A stretch of DNA of 36,911 nucleotides, from contig JBFGDZ010000011.1 in assembly GCA_041580375.1 (NCBI GenBank), positions 1 to 36,911 of the forward strand. Direction: 5' to 3'. This stretch comes from JAPUIN01 sp041580375. Its GTDB lineage: Bacteria > Acidobacteriota > Polarisedimenticolia > Gp22-AA2. Position 1 is the first letter of the stretch. Every line of letters starts with the position of its first letter. The notes under the pieces were generated by a model. It searched no databases. It was given only the letters and a program-made list of their open reading frames with translations, and had not been told where the DNA came from. A program made the translations under genes and the position numbers. Below, piece by piece: positions 31,367 to 36,911 of this stretch.

Positions 31367-33040
31367 ATGTACCGGTCCAGAGCTTCGGAACGCCGCGGGG
31401 CACGCGTGCTTTCAGGCGTTCTCGCGGCCCTCGCCATCCTGTTCTTCCAGGTCGCGCCTCCGGCGCAGGCCGAACCGAAGAACAAGGTTTCGCGCGGGCT
31501 CGAGCAGAGGATCCGGGACCATGCGCCGGACGATCAGGTGCGCGTCATCGTTCAGACGCACGCCGCGCCGTCGTCTCCGCACTTCAACCGTCTACACAGG
31601 AGGGGCGGCGCCGTCAAGCGCGGTCACAGAGCGATCCGCGGCTACACGGCGACCATCCCGGCCTCCCAGATCGCGGATTTCGCCGCCGATCCCGAAATCG
31701 AGCGCGTGTCGCTCGACGTGCCGGTGCAGGCCCATCTGGATCTGGCCTATCCGGCGGTCAACGCCGGTTCGTTCTACGCGACTTCGAGCGGGCTGACGGG
31801 CCGCGGCGTCGCCGTGGCGGTGATCGACACGGGCGTGCAGGGGCATCCTGATCTCGTGCGCGACAAGGGCGTCGCGCGCCTTCTCGAGGTCGAGATCGTC
31901 GGCTCCGAGAAGGGCCTGGCCGACTACTACGGCCACGGGACGCACGTCGCCGGGATCGTGGCCGGCAACGGCGCCGAATCGAGCGACGCGCGCTCGTTCA
32001 GGACGTTCAGGGGCATGGCGCCCGAGGCGGACATCATCTCGCTGCGGGCCCTCTATCCGGACGGCAGCGGCTACACGTCGGACGTGATCGCCGCGATCGA
32101 CTGGGCCATCGCCAACCGGGAGAAGTACAACATCCGCGTCATCAACCTGTCGCTCGGCCACCCCGTGTACGAGTCGTACACGACCGACCCGGCCTGTCGG
32201 GCGGTCCGGGCCGCGACGGAAGAGGGGATCCTGGTCGTCGTGGCGGCGGGCAACGACGGCGCGCTCGGCAGCGGGTTCGGGACGATCACATCGCCCGGCA
32301 ACGAGCCGACCGCGCTGACCGTCGGCGCGATGGACGACAGCGGCACGGTGGCGATCGGCGACGACGTCCTGGCCTGGTACTCGTCGCGCGGCCCCACGCT
32401 GATCGACTACGTGGTCAAGCCGGACCTGGTGGCGCCGGGAACCTGGATCGTGTCGACGCGGGCCTCCGGATCCTACCTCGACACCGCGCACCACGACCTG
32501 GTGCTTCAGATGAGGGACTACAGGGACGATCCGGCCAAGGCCGCGCGGGACGGGGCCTACTCCGTCCTGTCGGGCACGTCGATGGCCGCGCCGGTGGTGG
32601 CCGGCGCCGCGGCCCTCATGTTCCAGAAGGAGCCGGATCTCGGCCCCGGCGACGTCAAGGCGCGGATGATGGCCTCGGCGCGCAAGGACGACACCTACCT
32701 GATCTTCGAGAGGGGCGCCGGCTACCTCGACGTCGACGCGGCGCTGCAGGCGACGGGCCGCTCGGATGAGGCCCCGTCGCCGCACGCGGTGCTGCACGAC
32801 GACGGCACGGTCAGCATCGAGGACACGGCCGATCTGTGGGACGGTGACTGGAGCCAGGGACTGATCTGGGGTTTCCTGCCCGGCTACACGCCCGTCTGGA
32901 GCGCCTACGCCCTCGACAACAACGAGGTCACCGCCTCCGGGGCGGTGTGGAAGGGCGGCGGCTCCAACCGGACCAAGAGCACCTCAACCGTCGACATCCT
33001 CGGCGCCATCTGGAAGGGTGGCGGCGGCCGCAAGAAATAA
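31367..33040 (+). CDS. subtilisin-like exported serine protease (S8)
   Basis: 557 residues; ATG 31367 with GAGGAGG 6 bases upstream (an earlier in-frame GTG at 31316 would spoil the signal peptide). The signal peptide has hydrophobic core VLSGVLAALAILFFQVA and cleavage near AQA-EP (35/36). Residues ~37-120 resemble an I9-type propeptide (QVRVIVQT, IRGYTATIPASQIADFAADP). The catalytic triad is complete: Asp154 in VAVIDTGVQGHPD, His190 in YYGHGTHVAGIVAGNG and Ser405 in LSGTSMAAPVVAG; oxyanion Asn296 is in VVAAGNDG. After ~450 there is a Gly/Trp-rich tail with two WKGGG motifs (SGAVWKGGGSN and GAIWKGGGGRKK at the very end). The protease should act outside the cytoplasm. The membrane protein gene follows after 10 bases. 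Confidence 0.94.
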   Translation: MYRSRASERRGARVLSGVLAALAILFFQVAPPAQAEPKNKVSRGLEQRIRDHAPDDQVRVIVQTHAAPSSPHFNRLHRRGGAVKRGHRAIRGYTATIPASQIADFAADPEIERVSLDVPVQAHLDLAYPAVNAGSFYATSSGLTGRGVAVAVIDTGVQGHPDLVRDKGVARLLEVEIVGSEKGLADYYGHGTHVAGIVAGNGAESSDARSFRTFRGMAPEADIISLRALYPDGSGYTSDVIAAIDWAIANREKYNIRVINLSLGHPVYESYTTDPACRAVRAATEEGILVVVAAGNDGALGSGFGTITSPGNEPTALTVGAMDDSGTVAIGDDVLAWYSSRGPTLIDYVVKPDLVAPGTWIVSTRASGSYLDTAHHDLVLQMRDYRDDPAKAARDGAYSVLSGTSMAAPVVAGAAALMFQKEPDLGPGDVKARMMASARKDDTYLIFERGAGYLDVDAALQATGRSDEAPSPHAVLHDDGTVSIEDTADLWDGDWSQGLIWGFLPGYTPVWSAYALDNNEVTASGAVWKGGGSNRTKSTSTVDILGAIWKGGGGRKK

Positions 33041-33050
33041 GGGGAGTCCC

Positions 33051-33731
33051 GTGAGCGCCTTCCTGGCAGCCGTCGTGGCTTTGGGCGGCATCGCAGCCCT
33101 CGAGAGCCTCATGCACGGCGTACTGACGCTGAGCGCGGAGCTTCTCCTGATCACCGTCCTCGCCTGCATCACCGCGCCCCACTGCCTGGAGCTGGGGCAC
33201 AATGCGCGCATCGCCACGCTCCATCCCTTCCTCATCGCGGCGATCGTGCTGTTCGGCATCCGCGAGGCGATGATCGTCGCCGCCGTGAGCATGACCTATT
33301 TCTGGATCGTGTCGCGGCCGCGCTCCGCGCCGCACAAGGCGCTGTTCAACCTGTGCAACTACGTCCTGGCGACGTGGCTGGCCGCCCACGTCTACTACGG
33401 CACGGGGGGGCTGGCCGGCGACGTGACCTCGCCGGCGTCGCTGACCTCGATGCTGTACGCGGTGCTGACCTTCTTCGCCATCAACACGGGCCTCGTCTCC
33501 CTGGCGGTCGGGCTGGAGCAGCGCATCAATCCCTTCCGCATCTGGTACGAGAAATACTCCTGGACGCTGAACAGCTACCTCGTGGGCGGCTCGGTCGTCA
33601 TCCTGGTCGGCATGCTCAGAGAGCGGCTCGGCGCGCAGGCGCTCTTCCTGTTCCTGCCCGTCTGCCTGCTCCTGTACCACTTCTACAAGGTGTTCTTCGT
33701 GCGAGCGGCCCACCGCGCCCACCGGACCTGA
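33051..33731 (+). CDS. integral membrane protein resembling an HD-GYP/GGDEF-type N-terminal sensor domain, stand-alone
   Basis: 226 residues from GTG 33051; AGGGGAG sits 4 bases upstream, and an earlier in-frame GTG at 33018 lies inside the subtilase gene. About seven hydrophobic helices are visible, with no soluble domain. The middle, IATLHPFLIAAIVLFGIREA, then SAPHKALFNLCNYVLATWLA, FFAINTGLVSLAVGLEQRIN and WYEKYSWTLNSYLVGG, resembles from memory the membrane region found in front of HD-GYP or GGDEF domains in several phyla. Here the protein ends right after the last helix (LLLYHFYKVFFVRAAHRAHRT), where output domains usually begin. It is probably co-transcribed with the protease and is followed by a strong terminator. 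Its function is not established. Confidence 0.75.
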   Translation: MSAFLAAVVALGGIAALESLMHGVLTLSAELLLITVLACITAPHCLELGHNARIATLHPFLIAAIVLFGIREAMIVAAVSMTYFWIVSRPRSAPHKALFNLCNYVLATWLAAHVYYGTGGLAGDVTSPASLTSMLYAVLTFFAINTGLVSLAVGLEQRINPFRIWYEKYSWTLNSYLVGGSVVILVGMLRERLGAQALFLFLPVCLLLYHFYKVFFVRAAHRAHRT

Positions 33732-33756
33732 TCGAGACGCGACTTCGCTCGCACCA

Positions 33757-33799
33757 GACGGCCGCGCCGCCCCCTCCCCGGCGCGGCCGTCGATTTTTA
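33757..33799 (+). terminator. Rho-independent terminator after the subtilase/membrane protein operon
   Basis: A perfect 12-bp inverted repeat, GACGGCCGCGCC (33757-33768) and GGCGCGGCCGTC (33780-33791), flanks an 11-base loop. GATTTTTA follows directly. It ends the plus-strand unit 31367-33731. Confidence 0.92.
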
Positions 33800-33837
33800 G
33801 GGCCCCGTCACTTCCCTCCGCGCACCCGGGCGAACCT

Positions 33838-33846
33838 TGCTATACT
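33838..33846 (+). promoter_or_regulatory. extended -10 promoter of the channel-like gene
   Basis: TG-C-TATACT followed by GCCGCC, ~80 bases before ATG 33926 and after the terminator, so the gene must have a promoter here. No recognisable -35. Confidence 0.55.
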
Positions 33847-33925
33847 GCCGCCCCGGCACCCCGGGTGCCTCAGGACACGGACGCAACCCTTATCCAGCGG
33901 TCGATCATCACTAGGAGGGGCCCCG

Positions 33926-35422
33926 ATGTCAGCGTTTCTGGATCAGCTCTCCGAGTTGCTCAGCGGGTACATGCCGAAACTCCTGCTTTCGCTGGCCATC
34001 CTGGTCGTCGGCTGGCTGCTCGCGGTGATCCTCGCGGCGTTCGTGCGCGCCATGCTGCGCCGCACGACCCTGGACAACAAGCTGGCGGGATGGATCCTGG
34101 GAGAGAAGGGACGGGGCCTGGAGGTCGAGCGCTGGATCGCACGGGGCGTCTACTACCTGGTCCTGATCTTCGTCCTGATCCTGTTTCTCGACACGCTGAA
34201 CCTCACGGTCACGGCGGAGCCGCTGAATCAGCTTCTCAACGAGATCTTCCAGTTCGCGCCGCGGCTCATGGGCGGAGCCGTGTTGCTCCTGGTCGCCTGG
34301 GTCGTCGCCACGTTCCTCAAGGCGCTCGTCGCCCGGGGGCTGCAGGCGATGCAGTTCGACGAACGGGTCGGCGGCAAGGCCGGCCTCGACGAGGCGAAGC
34401 GTCCGCCGATGAGCGCAACCCTGGCGAACGCCGTCTACTGGCTCGTCTTCCTCCTGTTCCTGCCCGCGATTCTGGGGGCGCTGGCGCTGGAGGGGTTGCT
34501 CGACCCCGTCAAGGGCATGACCGATCAGATCCTGGGGTTCCTGCCGAACCTGTTCGCCGCGGGTCTCATTCTGGCGGTCGGATACTTCATCGCGCGGATC
34601 GTGCAGCGGATTGTCACGAACCTCCTCTCCGCGATCGGGGCGGACGGCCTGGGCGAGCGGCTCGGCCTGCAGCAGGTGATCGGCGAGCGCGGGCTCTCGG
34701 GCCTCATCGGGCTCATCGTCTACATCCTGATCCTGATCCCGGTCGTCATCACGTCCCTCAACGCCCTGAAGCTGGATGCTCTCACCGGTCCGGCGACGGA
34801 GATGCTCGCCCGGGTCATGGACACGGTGCCCGCCCTGTTCGCGGCCACCATCCTGCTCGGCCTCGCCTACGTCGTCGGCCGCCTGCTCGCCGGTCTCATC
34901 ACCAACGTCCTTCACAGCGCCGGCTTCGACAGGATGTTCAGCAACCTCGGCCTGGTGAAGGTGTCCCAACGGGCGGATCGGACACCCTCCGCCATCGCCG
35001 GGTACCTAACCCTCGTCATCGTGATGCTGTTCGCCGCGATCGAGGCGGCCCGTCTTCTGGGCTTCCAGGCCCTGGCCGAGCTGGTGTCGCGATTCACCGT
35101 CTTCGCCGGTCAGGCGATCCTCGGCGTGATCGTCTTCGGCGTGGGCCTTTACCTGGCGAACCTGGTGGCGGGGACGATCCAAGCGAGCAGCGCCTCGCAG
35201 GCCTCATTCCTGGCGCTGGCGGCGCGCGCCTCGATCACCGTGCTGGCGGGCGCCATCGCCCTGAGGCAGATGGGGCTCGGCAGCGAGATCGTCAGCCTGG
35301 CCTTCGGGATCCTGATGGGCGCGATCGCCGTGGCGGCGGCGCTGGCCTTCGGCCTGGGCGGACGGGAGATCGCCGCCAAGCGGCTGCAGAAGTGGCTCGA
35401 TTCCGTGGACAAGAAGGGCTGA
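33926..35422 (+). CDS. mechanosensitive-channel-like protein with repeated conserved TM helices (CmpX-like)
   Basis: 498 residues; GGAGGGG lies 5 bases before the ATG. It starts MSAFLDQLSELLSGYMPKLL and has about ten hydrophobic helices with internal repetition. Four times a charged amphipathic stretch leads into a helix of the same type (VERWIARGVYYLVLIFVLIL, SATLANAVYWLVFLLFLPAI, SGLIGLIVYILILIPVVITS, SAIAGYLTLVIVMLFAAIEA). This is the 'conserved TM helix' repeat of CmpX-like and MscS-superfamily proteins. The C-terminal AFGLGGREIAAKRLQKWL is typical of the group. The MscS beta domain itself is absent. A role in membrane tension or osmotic stress is inferred from the family; direct channel activity is unproven. 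Confidence 0.82.
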   Translation: MSAFLDQLSELLSGYMPKLLLSLAILVVGWLLAVILAAFVRAMLRRTTLDNKLAGWILGEKGRGLEVERWIARGVYYLVLIFVLILFLDTLNLTVTAEPLNQLLNEIFQFAPRLMGGAVLLLVAWVVATFLKALVARGLQAMQFDERVGGKAGLDEAKRPPMSATLANAVYWLVFLLFLPAILGALALEGLLDPVKGMTDQILGFLPNLFAAGLILAVGYFIARIVQRIVTNLLSAIGADGLGERLGLQQVIGERGLSGLIGLIVYILILIPVVITSLNALKLDALTGPATEMLARVMDTVPALFAATILLGLAYVVGRLLAGLITNVLHSAGFDRMFSNLGLVKVSQRADRTPSAIAGYLTLVIVMLFAAIEAARLLGFQALAELVSRFTVFAGQAILGVIVFGVGLYLANLVAGTIQASSASQASFLALAARASITVLAGAIALRQMGLGSEIVSLAFGILMGAIAVAAALAFGLGGREIAAKRLQKWLDSVDKKG

Positions 35423-35429
35423 GCAGCGC

Positions 35430-35463
35430 CCGCGCGCACCGGGGGACACCCCGGCCCGCGCGG
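35430..35463. terminator. stem-loop between convergent genes, probable bidirectional terminator
   Basis: CCGCGCG-CA-CCGGGG-GACA-CCCCGG-CC-CGCGCGG: two stems of 7 and 6 bp around a symmetric 2x2 internal loop and a GACA tetraloop, lying between the stops of the channel-like gene (35422) and the M28 peptidase (35472). No T-tract follows on either strand. Confidence 0.55.
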
Positions 35464-35471
35464 ACGGGATC

Positions 35472-36911
35472 CTAGGGCGATCCGACGGACATGGCGTCAC
35501 GGGTGGCGCGGAACTCCGTGCCCTCGCGCCAGTTCGGAAACGCCGTTTCGTTCGCCAGCCGGTACCCGATCCGGAACAGCAGCCGCGCGTCGTCCACGGC
35601 CCCCGACAGATCCCAGGCGGGGTCGTACTCGTCCGAAGGCTTGTGGTATCGCTCGGACGTGTAGGCGTCGCGCTGCGCGCGCGACCATTCCTCGCCGTGC
35701 TCCACGTGGTCGATCCCCGCGTCGGTGTAGAGAGCCGGGATGCCCTGCTTGGCCAGCGTGAAGTGATCGGAGCGGAAGTAGTAGCCTTTCTCCGGCTCCG
35801 GATCGGGCCGCACGACGCGCCGCTGGGCCCGCGCGGCCTCCTCGACGTAGTCGTCCAGCTCGGAGAATCCGTAGCCGATCACGGTCACGTCCCGCATGGG
35901 GCCCCAGATGTTGGCCCCGTCCATGTTGATGGCCGCCACGGTCTTCGCGGGAGGGTGGACGGGATGGTCCGCGTAATAGGCCGATCCGAGAAGCCCCTGC
36001 TCCTCCGCCGTCGTGGCCAGGAAGAGGATCGAGCGCTCCGGTGAGGGATCGAGCGAGGAGAACGCCTCCGCCAGCTCGAGGAGGGTGGCGATGCCCGAGG
36101 CGTTGTCCAGGGCGCCGTTGTAAATCGGGTCGCCCTCGAGGGACGGATCCCGCCCCAGATGATCCCAGTGCGCCATGTAGATGACGTATTCGTCCGGGCG
36201 CTCGCTGCCGGGCAGGAGGGCCAGGACGTTCCGGGAGGTGGAGCGCCGCGTCCGGTTCTGCAGGGAGAGCGAGGCATCGAGGCGCATCGGCACGGGCCGG
36301 AAGCCGCGCCGGGCCGCCCCGTCCCTGAGCTCCTCGTAATCGAGCCCGGCCTGATCGAAGAGGGTGCGCGCGGTCTTCGAGGTGATCCAGCCCTCCACGG
36401 CGGCGCGCGACATGTTGTTGTCCTCGGGCACCAGCCCGAACTGGGGCCCGCTCCAGCTCCCCTCAACCACCTCCCACGGATACGCCGCCGGCGCCGTCTC
36501 GTGCACGATCAGGGCCCCCGCCGCCCCCTGGCGCGCCGCTTCCTCGTACTTGTAGGTCCAGCGCCCGTAGTAGGTCATCGCGTTGCCGTTGAACAGATCG
36601 GGATCCTGCGTGGCGAAACCCGGATCGTTGACCAGCATCACGACCGTTTTCCCGCGCACGTCGAGCCCCTCGTAGTCGTTCCATTCGTATTCCGGAGCGA
36701 CGATGCCGTAGCCCACGAAGATCATCTCCGAGCCGTCAACGCCCGCGCGCGGGACGACGCGCTTGGTCCAGGCGATGAACTCCTTCCCGTAGCCGAAGAC
36801 GTTCGTGCCCTTCCCGCCGCGCACGGTCAGAACGGCGTCGGGTTTCGCGGTGATCTCCACCAGGGGGACCTCCTGGAACCAGCTGTCGCCGTTGCCCGGA
36901 CGGAGGCCGAA
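35472..36911 (-). CDS. M28-family metallopeptidase with PA domain, N-terminus outside the window
   Basis: 479 residues are present; the frame is still open at the window edge (17 codons upstream of a GTG at 36860, reading FGLRPGNGDSWFQEVPLV, a typical M28 beginning), so the start and any signal peptide are missing. A PA insert (roughly VGYGIVAPEYEWNDYEGLDV to GAAGALIVHETAPAAYPWEV) precedes the catalytic part. The dizinc site is complete: AHWDHLG (His, bridging Asp context), GALDNASGIATLLELA (Asp), LATTAEEQGLLGS (catalytic and metal Glu), NMDGANIWG (Asp) and ERYHKPSDEYDP (His). These are aminopeptidases or carboxypeptidases, usually exported, trimming peptides for nutrient use. It converges on the channel-like gene. 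Confidence 0.92.
   Translation of the reverse strand, partial: FGLRPGNGDSWFQEVPLVEITAKPDAVLTVRGGKGTNVFGYGKEFIAWTKRVVPRAGVDGSEMIFVGYGIVAPEYEWNDYEGLDVRGKTVVMLVNDPGFATQDPDLFNGNAMTYYGRWTYKYEEAARQGAAGALIVHETAPAAYPWEVVEGSWSGPQFGLVPEDNNMSRAAVEGWITSKTARTLFDQAGLDYEELRDGAARRGFRPVPMRLDASLSLQNRTRRSTSRNVLALLPGSERPDEYVIYMAHWDHLGRDPSLEGDPIYNGALDNASGIATLLELAEAFSSLDPSPERSILFLATTAEEQGLLGSAYYADHPVHPPAKTVAAINMDGANIWGPMRDVTVIGYGFSELDDYVEEAARAQRRVVRPDPEPEKGYYFRSDHFTLAKQGIPALYTDAGIDHVEHGEEWSRAQRDAYTSERYHKPSDEYDPAWDLSGAVDDARLLFRIGYRLANETAFPNWREGTEFRATRDAMSVGSP

Overview
The window looks like a chromosomal stretch from a high-GC (G/C-dominated third codon positions), Gram-negative-type bacterium with densely packed genes, several of them encoding lipoproteins or proteins with signal peptides. 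The mix of genes (giant TPR proteins, AddAB, a pyruvoyl arginine decarboxylase, ETF-quinone oxidoreductase, a tandem amidohydrolase, an M49-like peptidase and an M28 peptidase) would fit an uncultivated Acidobacteriota-like lineage. That assignment is inference only: no rRNA or other phylogenetic marker is present. No phage, insertion sequence, integrase or CRISPR array was seen.

Left part (1-7460): a truncated two-TM HAMP-type protein (-) stands divergent from a secreted M49-like zinc peptidase (+). Next come a 94-residue membrane-anchored coiled-coil protein and, just upstream of it on the same strand, a selenocysteine tRNA (anticodon UCA). Divergent from the tRNA is a + strand run: ETF-quinone oxidoreductase, a CNNM/HlyC-type CBS membrane protein lacking its usual C-terminal domain, a lipoprotein of the alkaline phosphatase superfamily, and tRNA-Ala(GGC) with its own promoter.

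Middle (7480-18060): on the minus strand are a possible 49-residue basic protein, the protease Lon, pyruvoyl-dependent arginine decarboxylase (agmatine synthesis), a secreted CxxC redoxin, a copper-type P1B ATPase and, upstream of the ATPase in the same operon, an exported tandem amidohydrolase whose second half has lost metal ligands. An alpha/beta hydrolase (+) diverges from that operon and converges, with a 33-bp overlap, on addA.

Right part (18027-36911): a five-gene minus-strand block runs from a strong promoter at about 30390: a 1278-residue TPR protein, a Cys-cluster/coiled-coil/TPR protein and a proline-rich 120-residue protein (linked by ATGA stop/start overlaps), then addB and addA (also ATGA-overlapped). 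Together addBA encode a RecBCD-like helicase-nuclease for double-strand-break processing. The three TPR-block genes have no recognised function and are the best candidate here for an undescribed module. On the plus strand follow a two-CBS-domain protein, a subtilisin-like exported protease, a stand-alone membrane sensor-type domain, and a conserved-TM-helix (CmpX/MscS-superfamily-like) channel protein. A 5'-truncated M28/PA-domain peptidase (-) closes the window.

Several sigma70-type promoters can be read directly (TTGACA/TATATT at 702-730, TTGACC/TATAAC at 11031-11060, TTGAAT/TATATT at 30381-30408, TTGACC/TTATAT at 7330-7358), as can a class of extended -10 sites of the form TGCTAnAnT. All functional statements are read by eye from sequence motifs; no database search was run.
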